Below are positions 30,201-39,200 of a stretch of DNA of 64,000 nucleotides, piece by piece. Both the position numbers and the translations under genes were made by a program. The stretch lies in assembly GCF_033115175.1 (NCBI RefSeq), contig NC_084831.1, positions 13,617,138 to 13,681,137 on the forward strand, read 5' to 3'. How positions within the stretch are numbered: the stretch's first letter is position 1; each line of letters opens with the position of its first letter. The DNA is from Lepus europaeus (lineage: Eukaryota > Chordata > Mammalia > Lagomorpha > Leporidae). The notes beneath the pieces were generated by a model. That model was given only the letters and a program-made list of their open reading frames with translations, was not told the DNA's origin and made no database searches.

Positions 30201-32632
30201 GAGCAGCTGGGGCATGAACCAGCACTGATACGGGATGCCGGTGCCCCAAGGAAGGCCCACCTGGTTGTGTGTGGGTAGAGCGCCTCTGCTCCACTGTGTC
30301 CCTGGAGCATCTTGTGAGACTCTGGGTGAGACTCAGGATCAGGGCACGGTCTCTCTGGGGTAAGGGCTTAGCATGGACCAGGATCAGGGCTCCATCTGGG
30401 TTCCAGACCTTGGCTGCGGAGGGCTCTCTGGTAAATGTCAGGGTTCAGTCTGGGACCACGGTCAGGGCTTAGTTTATTGTCAATGTCAGGGCTTGGTCTG
30501 CAGCCGGGGTCTGGAGTCGGGGCCAGGCCGCAGTCTAGGACTCCAGCTGGGGCTCACTCAGGGATGCAGGATCCGTTTATTGCAGGTACGAGGGCTCAGC
30601 CTAGAACCAGGGTCGAGGCACAGCCTGTGGCCGGGCTCAGGGTCCAAGTGGGGCTCCTCAGCCGGCTCCCACAGCTTTCCTTCCGCAGGTACCCAGGACC
30701 CCACGCTCGGGGGTGGAGTCAGCTGACAGCAGGCGTCTGGCCACCAAGCACAGCAGGAAGGCGCTGAAGGCCAGCCTGACGCTGGGCGTCCTGCTGGGCA
30801 TGTTCTTTGTGACCTGGCTGCCCTTCTTCATGGCCAACATCGTCCAGGTAACGCCAGAGCAGGGGCAGGTAGGGGAGGGAGCCGGCTGCGCTGGCTCTCA
30901 CGGGACACGGATTTGCGTCTGTTCCATGGGGGCAGTCTGCGTCCCTGGCCCTGGCCTGGCCTGGGCATGACATGTCCCTCCTCCCCTCCCCCCAGGCTGT
31001 GTGTGACTGCATCTCTGCCAGCCTCTTCGACACCCTCACGTGGCTGGGTTACTGTAACAGCACCATGAACCCCATCATCTACCCGCTCTTCATGCAGGAC
31101 TTCAAGCGGGCCCTGGGCAGGTTCCTGCCTTGCCCGCGCTGTCCGCGGGAGCAACAGGCCAGCCGCGCCTCCCCGTCCATGCGCACCTCCCACAGCGGTG
31201 CGCGGCCAGGCTTGAGCCTGCAGCACGTGGTACCGCTGCCGCTGCCGCGAGACTCGGACTCAGACTCCGACTTGGGTTCCGGTGGCTCCGCGGGCCTGCG
31301 GCTCAGGGCGCAGCTGCTGCTACCCGGAGAGGCCACCAGGGACGCGCTACCGCCTGCCAGGCCCGCTGCCGTCAATGTCTCCGATACTGATCCCACGGAG
31401 CCAGAGCGGCGGCATCCACTTGGCACCCCCACGAACTGACCGCGGCTTTCTGCTGGCCGGCAGGGAGCTGGAGCCGGCGGGACCAAGCTTTGAGGCCTTG
31501 CACCAGCTCTTGGCTAAGACCAGGAGGCTCCAGGTCTCCTGGGAGCCCTCTGAGCTCCAGGCCCTCTGCCCAGAGGGAGGAGAGCTGGCTTGGATGGAGG
31601 TATCTGCAGAGGGTTCCATTGTTGTGGTTGGTGTTGAGGATTGTGAAAAGGCTCTGGGGGTTGGGCAGAAGGACCTCTGGGCTCCGAATAGGATGACACG
31701 CCCGTCCTTTGCCCATTTGGAGGCTGCATGGGAGGGGGGCCCCTCCATATGTGGACAGGGGTCAGTGCTGGGCCTGTTCTTATTCAGCCCGTGGGCCACT
31801 GACATCATTGTCACCTCCAGGGAGTTTGTTAAAAACCTGCACACCTGCTGGACCAGCATGCTTGTTCACAAGGCCCCCGGTGAGCTGTGCACACGTCCAG
31901 CCTGGGATGTGCTGGCTTAGAGGCCCCTTAGCCTGGAAAAGGACCTGCAGCAGTTTGGTGTGAGATCTGCCAGCTCCCAGGATGTGCGTGGCAGCCCGGG
32001 AGCCAGGCAGGCGCACGGCTGAGCCTCTGCATTGCCGCGTACCAGCTCCGGGGCCTGGCTCGGGTTCCATCGCCGGAGTCCCAGTTATCACATGTGTAAA
32101 ACAGGGTGATGCTGCCTACCTCGTCGGGTTGACCGGGGATTAGGACCACGCATGCAGAGTGCTCAGTGGTCAGCGATAGGTTGTTCTCCACCCAGGGCTC
32201 CCTTGGACTTGGAAAGGGATCAAACCAGCCCCTGGCCCCCTGCCTCCTGGCCTCCGCTGGCGTCAAGTGTGGGACCAGGGGCGGGGGCTGCAGAGGCGCA
32301 GGCCCTGGTGTGGAGCGGGCCGCAGGCAGGCAGGTGGAGTCTGGCACAGGGGCCTCATTCCTTTTGGAGGGGACAGAGCCCTCTTGCTCCCCATGATTCA
32401 TCCACAATAAGTTTCTTTTCAGCCCAAACTTTTTCTGGAAGCTCCCCAACCAGATCCCACCGACTCCGTCCTAGGGCTCCCTGGCCCTGGCCCGGCACTC
32501 TCCTTGGTGCTGATCAGATTTAACCCCGGCTCTGGCCGCTGGCTGCAGTGGAGCCACGGTGCTTGCTGGGGTCCCCTGTGCCCCCAGGCCTTCTCAAGGG
32601 CACTCTCAATAAACAGGAGCTGACACGGTGAG
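17304..32632 (+). CDS. HTR6: HTR6, serotonin 5-HT6 receptor; coding 17314-18033, 30689-30847, 30996-31439
   Basis: Complete coding sequence of the Gs-coupled 5-HT6 receptor of the neuronal plasma membrane and cilia, which raises cAMP on serotonin binding. The 440 residues include seven membrane segments. Key residues: sequon N9-S-S, D72 in TM2, C99-C180 disulfide pair, D106 in TM3 (amine contact), DRY at 123-125, F188 in TM5, W283 and F286-F287 in TM6, N290, and NPIIY at 318-322 in TM7. The tail holds a Ser/Asp repeat at 380-385. The two coding introns fall after Gln240 (third cytoplasmic loop) and Gln293 (after TM6), both between codons, as I recall for the human gene. Compared with remembered human sequence, loop 3 is two residues longer and the tail about two shorter. 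Start chosen at the human-like MVPEPGP. Confidence 0.97.
18119..18421 (+). mobile_element. Young-type C-SINE, forward, in HTR6 intron 1
   Basis: Head 'ggccggcgccgtggcttaac', doubled B-box-like block ('ggttctagtcccggttgggg' then 'attctatcccggttgcccct'), A-poor end without a long tail. Inserted 86 bases after the exon 1 donor. Confidence 0.94.
19178..19501 (-). mobile_element. C-SINE, reverse
   Basis: Starts at 'aagcttcatttatttatctg' and ends at 'ctgcgccacagcgctggccc'; full length with modest divergence. Confidence 0.92.
19502..20180. other. Intronic unique sequence
   Basis: Between two SINEs of HTR6 intron 1; no exon or repeat family recognised apart from a possible ancient-repeat motif near 19580-19620. 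Confidence 0.5.
20271..20594 (+). mobile_element. Young-type C-SINE, forward
   Basis: Head 'ggctggcgccgtggctcact', doubled B-box-like block, CT run and tail 'ctgcctgtttaaaaaaaagc'. Confidence 0.93.
20596..20918 (-). mobile_element. C-SINE, reverse, diverged
   Basis: Purine-rich start, 'caatccccaaatggc' block, head complement ending near 'tctgccacatacgagctcc'. Tail to tail with the preceding forward copy. Confidence 0.8.
20932..21252 (-). mobile_element. Old C-SINE, reverse
   Basis: T/A-rich start, 'atcttccatcc', 'gaatcccgtgctcc' near the B-box position; strongly diverged, head only roughly matching. Confidence 0.65.
21253..23459. other. Intronic unique sequence with ancient-repeat traces
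   Basis: No C-SINE for 2.2 kb. MIR/L2-type motifs appear at about 21770-21910, 22590-22745 and 22850-22960 ('ctgagtgcctactgtgtgca'). Nothing coding is recognised. Confidence 0.5.
23460..24076. repeat. G-rich minisatellite, 18-19 bp unit, HTR6 intron 1
   Basis: More than 30 copies of 'GGCACTGGGATCTGGGGG' and variants (ttccggg, ttctggga, atccagga). A higher-order block of about 50-60 bases containing 'ggttctgggaaacactgg' recurs three times (near 23722, 23780 and 23874), showing block duplication. Four or more G runs per two units on the sense strand of HTR6. Pro/Ser/Gln-rich minus-strand open frames and Gly/Thr-rich plus-strand frames are repeat artefacts. Confidence 0.93.
24277..24364. repeat. 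TG/TGTCCATG simple repeat
   Basis: Interrupted GTGTGT and 'catgtgtgtgtccatgtg' steps. Confidence 0.8.
25173..25500 (+). mobile_element. C-SINE, forward
   Basis: Head 'ggctggtgctgtggcacagc', CT-rich run at 25436-25460, tail 'aaataaaaataaacatt'. Confidence 0.9.
25545..25748 (-). repeat. MIR SINE, reverse, nearly full length
   Basis: The clearest MIR of the window: 'cctaggcactgttcttatcg', 'attatctcatttaatcctc', 'ccatttctcagaagggaaca' and the B-box complement 'ggactcaaaaccaggcagtc' occur in order. Confidence 0.85.
25811..26152 (+). mobile_element. C-SINE, forward
   Basis: Head 'ggggccagcgctgtggtata', full middle, tail with repeated AAATAA. Confidence 0.93.
26243..26550 (-). mobile_element. C-SINE, reverse, with GA tract, diverged
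   Basis: T-rich start, GA run at 26279-26330, 'gaagccaggagcctggaact' middle; head end worn. Confidence 0.82.
26857..27045 (+). repeat. MIR SINE, forward
   Basis: 'tgtgtggctcattgtccctc', 'tcctctgtaaaatggggcta' and 'ataacacctacctccctgag' in consensus order. Confidence 0.8.
27140..27473 (-). mobile_element. C-SINE, reverse
   Basis: Complete: T-rich end, GA run at 27181-27211, head complement 'atgccacagcgccggcctct'. Confidence 0.93.
28155..28265 (-). repeat. MIR SINE fragment, reverse
   Basis: 'attttacagacagggaaaca' and 'gaggctctgttaagac' follow the MIR core in reverse. Confidence 0.65.
28360..28673 (-). mobile_element. C-SINE, reverse
   Basis: 'aaaaaaagatctatttatttg' start region and head complement 'tgtgctgcagagctggcccc'. 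Confidence 0.9.
28674..29955. other. SINE-free, AT-richer block in HTR6 intron 1
   Basis: About 1.3 kb without a recognisable repeat and with an AT-rich part at 29320-29450, unlike the surrounding intron. No exon is recognised. A conserved regulatory element is possible but unproven. Confidence 0.4.
29960..30262 (-). mobile_element. C-SINE, reverse
   Basis: Starts 'tgagatttacttatttaaga', purine-rich run, ends in a worn head complement near 'tgccccaaggaaggcc'. Confidence 0.82.
30689..30847 (+). CDS. HTR6: HTR6 coding exon 2
   Basis: Acceptor 'ttccttccgcag' ends at 30688. Encodes residues 241-293, the end of loop 3 and TM6 with the VTWLPFF core. Donor GTCCAG|GTAACG at 30848. Confidence 0.96.
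30996..31439 (+). CDS. HTR6: HTR6 coding exon 3
   Basis: Acceptor 'ctcccctccccccag' ends at 30995; the intron before it is only 148 bp. Encodes residues 294-440: TM7 with NPIIY, helix 8, Cys339/Cys342 as possible palmitoylation sites, and the cytoplasmic tail. TGA at 31437-31439. Confidence 0.96.
   Translation, partial: AVCDCISASLFDTLTWLGYCNSTMNPIIYPLFMQDFKRALGRFLPCPRCPREQQASRASPSMRTSHSGARPGLSLQHVVPLPLPRDSDSDSDLGSGGSAGLRLRAQLLLPGEATRDALPPARPAAVNVSDTDPTEPERRHPLGTPTN
32040..32170 (+). repeat. MIR SINE fragment in the HTR6 3' UTR
   Basis: 'acatgtgtaaaacagggtga' followed by 'tgctgcctacctcgtcgggt' matches the MIR core in forward orientation. Confidence 0.6.
32608..32613 (+). terminator. HTR6: HTR6 polyadenylation signal AATAAA
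   Basis: Canonical hexamer 1.17 kb after the stop, followed by GT-rich 'cggtgagtgcggtgtgc' about 20 bases on. The only other candidate is the weak variant AATAAG near 32405. Confidence 0.7.
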
Positions 32633-33180
32633 TGCGGTGTGCACTGGATTCGACCCAAGGCCACTCAGGGCTCAAGAAAGCAGCTGGTGGGTGGGAACAG
32701 ACCCTGGCACAGGCGTCCTGGTTCCGACTCTGCCCCCATTGGCTTTCGGGAGCCCCGCAAAAGCACTTCCTTTCTCAGGGCCCCTTGTCCCCCACGTGAC
32801 GTGAGCCGCCTGGGGCCAACAGCAGCAGGAGTTGTGCAGCTGTTGAATGAACAAACACACACAGCAGCCCAGTTCCTGTCCTGCGCGACTCTGCTGCTGT
32901 GCCCCCCTCCACCCCCGCCCCGTCTGTACTTCTGCCTGGCCTCGGTTTCCCCATCTGCACAACGGGGGAGGTGTGTGGGGGACAGTGGGAGGAAGGCTCC
33001 CGTGGCTGCGCCTGCTGAGAACCCGGGCTCCGGAGCCCCGGTGACTGCGGTTCAGTCGGCTCTGCCCTGACCAGCTTATGACCTGTACTCAGCAGCTCCC
33101 CTGAGCCTCAGAGCTTCCAAGGGAGAAGAAAAGGTCAAATAAGGTTGTGAAGGTCAAGTGGAAGGCTAAGTCCTCAGGCC
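32633..33180. other. Intergenic gap between convergent HTR6 and TMCO4
   Basis: About 550 bp between the two poly(A) sites. Contains a possible MIR remnant ('tcggtttccccatctgcaca') and nothing coding. Confidence 0.6.
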
Positions 33181-33899
33181 CTGCTAGATACACAGCTTTA
33201 TTGTGATTCACTGTGGTTATCATCCTTGTCCCTGTCTCCTGTGTAACCCACTGTTGTCCCCGGGCCCAGGTCCCAGCCACATTGAGCGCTGACCCAGCAT
33301 TTCTTCGCCATGCTCTGTTTCACCGATAGCTGGGGCCACCGTGTCGCACAACTTCGGAGGGTACCATTCGCATCTGTGTGACTGCTGTTCATGTAGTTGT
33401 GCAGTGCACAGGCTGTGCATGGCAGATCAGATCGGATCTTCTAAGAGCAGAGAGGGGAAGCTGTCTCTTTTGCACTTGCCCTGCTCTGCAGGTGCCATCA
33501 GCAGGGCCCAGGCTGGTGGCAGCCCTGGAGTGTGAGTGGGAGGATACACAGACAGCTGGCTTCCCCGAGGCCAGGGACAGGCAGCGTGGGCGTCTCCCAG
33601 ATGGTCCTCCGGCCCGCCCGATGGGACCTGTTGGACAGGGAGCCTCAGGCAGGGTTGGAGGCCCGGAGCTCTGCACTGCGCTGGGCTCACCACGCAGGTC
33701 CCAGGCCTTGCTGCCCCCGGGAGGGAATGTTGGCTCCCAAAGCTCCCTTCCCCCCAATTCCAGTTCCTTCCTTCAACCTAGGGAAGGTACGTGCGGGAAT
33801 CTGCACTGTCACAGCTCCCAGTGGGGTGGGGGGATGGGAACAAGTGGTTAAGAAACAGCTGCTGTAGCAATCCGCGAGGGCGTCTCAGGTGTGCCGGGG
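33180..33899 (-). other. TMCO4: TMCO4 3' untranslated region
   Basis: About 0.7 kb from the TGA at 33902-33900 to the region of the poly(A) signal at 33202-33197. No SINE; open frames in it are GC artefacts. Confidence 0.65.
33197..33202 (-). terminator. TMCO4: TMCO4 polyadenylation signal AATAAA (minus strand)
   Basis: TTTATT on the plus strand, 0.7 kb after the TMCO4 stop in the direction of transcription, followed by 'gctgtgtatctag'. Confidence 0.65.
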
Positions 33900-34262
33900 T
33901 CAGTGCAGCCCTGGGCAGGGCCCCTGGGTCTCCTGGGCACAGTTGGGACAGCCCAGTGGGTTGCTTTCCACGCCGTGGCTGCAGATACAGGGGCTGGCGG
34001 CAGCAGGCAGGGAGTCCCCTCCAGACTGGTGCAGGCCCACTGGCGCCGGTGCTTGGCTGGGGTCACTGGGAGTGTCTCCAGCTTCAGGACCCTTTGATTT
34101 TCCATCCTGGTGGCTGATCCCACTGGCCGAGGCAGTGGCAGAGTGGGGCAGGCTGCTGGGGGCCAGCAAGAGCCCCTTCTCACCCCAGCCCGGCCTGGTG
34201 CGCACGCCCACGGCCTTCAGGATGTCGTCCATCTGCTTGGCATAGTCCAGGTGGCCGCTGAC
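33900..34262 (-). CDS. TMCO4: TMCO4 terminal coding exon
   Basis: In gene direction the acceptor 'cactgtgctcctgcag' precedes GTCAGCGGCCAC (VSGH). 120 codons and TGA. The first 35 residues are conserved; the Ser/Pro/Gln-rich remainder is shorter than in human and has a CSHG...NPLGCPNC motif near the end, also in human as I recall. Confidence 0.94.
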   Translation of the reverse strand, partial: VSGHLDYAKQMDDILKAVGVRTRPGWGEKGLLLAPSSLPHSATASASGISHQDGKSKGPEAGDTPSDPSQAPAPVGLHQSGGDSLPAAASPCICSHGVESNPLGCPNCAQETQGPCPGLH

Positions 34263-36252
34263 CTGCAGGAGCACAGTGGGTGAGGCCCAGGGCCCGTGGA
34301 CGGAGCCAGCCCTCCCCGGGGCTCCTGCCTCTCTGCAGCCCAGCCAACAGCCACCAGTTCCATCGCTCAACCCTTCCTGTGTCCCACAGGCAGAGCGGGC
34401 TGCAAGGTGCCAGGAGCTCAGAAGCACCCACCCATCCTCAAAGACAAGGACACCCCATGTTTTTGTGGGGGTGCACAGGTACGCGAGAAGCAGGGGCCTG
34501 ACTGGATACCCTGGGCCTCACTGTAATAGAGACAATGCCCCGCACACAGTAGGTCCTGTGAACACAGTAGCCAAGGGGCTTTGGGGCCACACTCCACTGA
34601 CAGGTGGGGGCTGCTAACCACCGAGAGGTCAAGTGACTGGGACAAGGCCACACAGGCAGAACCCATCAGCGGATCCGAATCCAGGGCTGCTCCTAAAGTC
34701 TGTTCTCTACATGGAAAACCATTAGCACTTTTCAGAAGAGGAACTCGGGCACCCAGCCCTGGGAGAGCTCGGCCTCGGGTGGTGCCTGAGGGGCCCCTGG
34801 GCTCAGACCTCTCTCCCCAGCACAGGCAGGTGCAGACAGGCGCAGGGCGGAAGGCGAAGGTTTCATTGCAAAGGAGGACAGGAGAGCCCCGGGGAGGCTG
34901 CCCCATGGTGGCAGGGAGGTGGCCGGCGAGCTTCAGGGACAGCTGCACCGGCTCAAGTTCTGGTCTCAGCTCATCTGTGCTGGAATGCCCCCGTGTGCCC
35001 ATCAGTCAAGTCTCCGGGCTGGTGCTGGTGCTGGGGGCGGGTCGTGGGGCCCAGGTTCATCTGCCATCCAGTGCACTGATGGGGGGTGGGGGTGGGGCAG
35101 GGCCCCCCAGAGCGCAGGAGTCTTAACAGGCATCGGGGGATGGCTCGGGTCTATCTGCTGTCACGCAGGATGGTGCCACTCAAAGTGTCACACGGAAATC
35201 GGGTGCCAGTACTTGAAAGACAGCAGCTGACAAGGTAGCAACTGGCCACCAAAGTGGGCGTGGTCCCAGGCCCCTGGCACGGCCAGGGTTTCCCTGGCTG
35301 CAGTGTGCCTGTGGCCCTCCCCGACCTGGGGATCTACCGGAGCCGGGGCTATGTCCCTTGGCTTCAGATCTAGCTTTGAGTCCCGCTCTGCCAGATCCCA
35401 GGGGTGTGGTGTGATCCTGGCAAGCCCCCCCCCCCCCCGCCCCCGCATCCTGCAGCCTTGGTTTCTCATCTGTGCAATGGGGATATGGAGGACTGTAAAA
35501 GGCTTAGGGCAGAGCCGGGCACAGACAACACCACGCCCGAACCTCCCCGTGAGAGGCCTGGGGCCGGTGGACAGGCATCTTTAGGGGATCCAGAAACTCA
35601 GACTGGGTTGGCGGAAGCTGTCCAGGCAGGCCCCGTCTCCCTCCATCCCCAGTGAAAATCTTTTTAAGTGCGTGCCTTTTAGCCCCACCTCCTGTCAGCG
35701 AGGAGGCGTGTAGGGGCAGGTGCAGCTGGTTAAGCCACTGCTTACAATGCCAGCATCCGCTACTGGAGCTCTGGTTCCAGTCCCCGCTGCTCTGCTTCGG
35801 ATCCAGCTCCCTGCTAATGCACCTGGGAAGGCAGTGGACGATGGCCCAAGTGCTTGGGTCCCTGCACTCATGTGGGAGACTCGGACGGGGCCATCCTAGG
35901 AGTAGACCAGCAGATGGAAGATCTCTGTCTCTCCCTTTCTTTTTAACTCTTTCAAATAAAACAAAATAAACTCTTTAAAGAAATAAAATGCAGGGACCGG
36001 AGCTGTGGTGCAGTGGGTTGACGCCCTGGCCTGTAGCGCCGGCATCCCATAAGGGCGCTGGTTTGAGTCCCTGCTGCTCCACTTCCGATCCAGCTCTCTG
36101 CTGTGGCCTGGGAAAGCAGTGGAGGATGGGCCAAGTCCTTGGGCCCCTGCACCCCTGTGGGAGATCCAGAAGGAGCTCCTGGCCCCTGGCTTTGGATCGG
36201 CACAGCTCCAGCCGTTGTGGCCAATTGGGGAGTGAACCAGCAGATGGAAGAC

Positions 36253-36283
<31 letters not shown>

Positions 36284-39200
36284 GCCTCTCCTCTCTCTGT
36301 TTAACTCTGACTTTCAAATAAAGTAAATAAATCTTAAAAAAAAGAAGAGATAAGATGCAGACTCAGGCGTGCACCGGCTGGGCAGTTCAGACGCTGCCTG
36401 CGGCCGGGCCCCGCTCCGCGTCAGAGTGCCCGGGCTTGGGCCCAGCTCCAGCTCCCGATTCCGTCCTGCTAATGCACACCCGGGGGCAGCAGTGACGGCT
36501 GCAGCCCCTGCCGCCCCCATGGGAGGGAGACCGAGGCTGAACTCCAGCACCTGGCTTCAGCGTGGCCAACCCCGGGCTGGTGCAGGCATTTAGGGGAGGG
36601 AAGAGGAGGATGGGAAATCTCTCTCCGCCTCTCTGCCTTTCAAGCAAAATGAGAATAAATAAATAAATAAATAAATAAACAAACAAACACAGGGGCCGGC
36701 GCTGTGGTGCAGCGGGTTAAAGCCCTGGCCTGAAATGCTGGCATCCCAGATGGGCGCCGGTTCGAGTCCCTCCACTTCCGATCCAGCTCTCTGCTATGGC
36801 CTGGGAAAGCAGTAGAAGATGGCCCAGGTGCTTGGGCCCCTGCACCCACATGGGAGACCCAGAAGAAGCTCCTGGCCCCTGGCTTCAGATTGGTGCAGCT
36901 CCGGCCATTGCAGCCATCTGGGGAGTGAACCAGTGGATGGAAGACCTCTCTTTCTGTGTCTCTACTTCTCTCTGTAATTCTTTCAAATAAATAAAAATAA
37001 ATATTTAAATAAATAAATACCAATGTAACATGCTGATTGCAGACTCTGCCCTCGGACGGCCATGGAAGGTCTGGGCTGGGGCCCCGGGGGCCCCCCTTTT
37101 ACACAAACCACTGGCCTTTCCCTGCCAGGTGCTCCTGCCATTGGTCTAGCCTGGGCCCTCCGCCTGTATCCTCTGCTCGCTCTGATTACTTCCAGGAGGA
37201 ATAAGGTGGGGGGAGAGTCCTGGGGGAGCACTGAAGTGGGGGTGTCTATGTGGCACCGAGAGGTCCAAATCCAGTCCTGACAGCTGTGAGAGGGGAACTT
37301 TCCTAACCTGTGAAACGGGGACAACAGTGCCTGCCCTGGGGGTTATGTGATCAGTGATGGCAGGTGTCAAGGCGTCGGGACAAAGCCCCACACGGCGCAG
37401 GGGCCAGCTAGATAGGGGCTACCCCGCCAGGGAAATCCCTATGACCACCCCCTTCCCCCCTCCCCTCCCCTGCAGGCCAGGATGGGCCAGGACCACTGTG
37501 TCCAGGGCCCGGGGTAGGTGGGGCAAGCCACCCTGGGAAAGACGGGTCACTGCTCACCATGGAGGTCAGGTCTATGTTCTCCATCCGCCTGTCCTGCAGC
37601 TGCACGGGCTGCAGGCCGGCGACGTGGAGCTGCACGGAGGACGTGCGGTACACGAAGCTCAGCAGCCAGTCCCCCCTGCGGAGTGAAGGCGAGAGTGAGG
37701 TCAGTCCCGGGCGAGCACGGGCCTGCCTGTCCCGGGGTGGGGGTGGGGGAGCCTGGTGGGCCTGGAGCTTCTGCAGGGCCCCTGATTACCTCGCAGGGAG
37801 GAAGCAGCTGCAGGGGACACCCGCAGCAGGCCTGGGGCCCAGGGCTTTCCCAGGCTCCCTGGGAGCGCCAAGAGGCTGTGTGCTTCCCTCCCTGCTCGGT
37901 CCCCAGAACCCAGAGCAGAGTCTGGCCCGCAACGGACGCCTATCTGGGGTGGGGTGGGGTTGAATGAATGCAGCTCTCCACAAGTGAGCTCCGGTGAGGG
38001 AGGGGGCTGGCTAGGGCTCCCTGGGAAAAGAAAGGCAGGGAGAGGTCTCCTGTGCCACCACGCCTGGCCCCTGGGTTTTCTTTCCGTAAGGGACACGGGG
38101 ACAGCGCTACTCCCTCCATGGGGCTCCCAGAGACTTCGCGAAAAGCCCAGGGACGTGACTGCCTTTGCAAAGGACGGCTTCATGAAGGGACACAGTTTGG
38201 TCCTGGTGGTCTTAACACCGCCGCCGGCCACTCCCATGCTCACAACTCCAAGGCCATTCACGGGGCGGGGACCCGCACCTCTGCTCTCCAGAGACCTGGC
38301 TCAGGGTCTCACAAGACAATGGGAGACCAAGCTTATCAGCCCGGGGTTCTCGGCAGAACAGGTGGGTTCTTCCGCTATCAAAAGCACCGAAAATCCTCGC
38401 GCTCTGCGGATGCGCCCAGTAGTCCACGCCTGGCACCTATGAGGTGCCACCCTTTCCCGTCGCGATCCCAGGCAGGAGGGACCGTGATTCCCAGTTTATA
38501 GGCAGGGGGACTGAGCGACAGGGAAGTTCTTTGTCCAAGGCCACTTAAGAGGTAAGCGCCTGAGGCAGGATTTTATGCCCAGACTGGCTGACAGCAACGC
38601 CCTGTCCAGTCCATCCCTTTTATTCTTGTCAAGCTGTCCTTCGTTAAAACCAACCAAGCAACGTCTCTGCGACCCCCTGTGCCCGAGGGAACATGGTCAG
38701 CCCCTTTCAGTTCTTCTAGAGCTTTCTGTGCCTCTCTGGACGTAGGTGGATACACGCATGCAAACGTTTTTCCCTCCTAAATGGGATCATACTATTAACA
38801 AATTGCACTGGCTTTTCCCCTTAACTGTTCCCTATTTATGATCATTTTGGCTGCTTAACATTTTTAATTATAATGAAGCTGCCATGATCCTCTTTGTACA
38901 CATGTCTGAGTATCTTGGATTGCAGGATCCTAAACGTCAAAAAGTGTAGACTCAGCAAATTGGCACTTCAAGATTCTGATGGAGGGACTGGCGCCGTGGC
39001 GTAGCAGGTGCAGCTGCCACCTGTGACGCCTGCACCTCTGCTGCTCCACTTCCCATCCAGCTCCCTGCTAGTGTGTCTGGGAAAGCAGGGGGAGATGGCC
39101 CAAGTGCTTGGGCCCCTGCACCCACGCGGGAGATCCTGATGAAGCTCCTGGCTCCTGCCTGGCCCAGTCCTGGCCATTGCAGCCATCTGGGGGCTGGGGG

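Larger units (their letters stand above)
18034..30688 (+). other. HTR6: HTR6 intron 1 (12.7 kb)
   Basis: GT...AG intron bounded by GTACCC and 'ttccttccgcag'. It holds ten or so C-SINEs, MIR remnants, a G-rich minisatellite and TG repeats, all listed separately. No other gene is recognised in it on either strand; open frames across the repeats are artefacts. Confidence 0.9.
31440..32632 (+). other. HTR6: HTR6 3' untranslated region
   Basis: About 1.2 kb from the stop to just past the AATAAA at 32608. Contains a MIR fragment but no C-SINE. The cleavage point is inferred. Confidence 0.7.
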
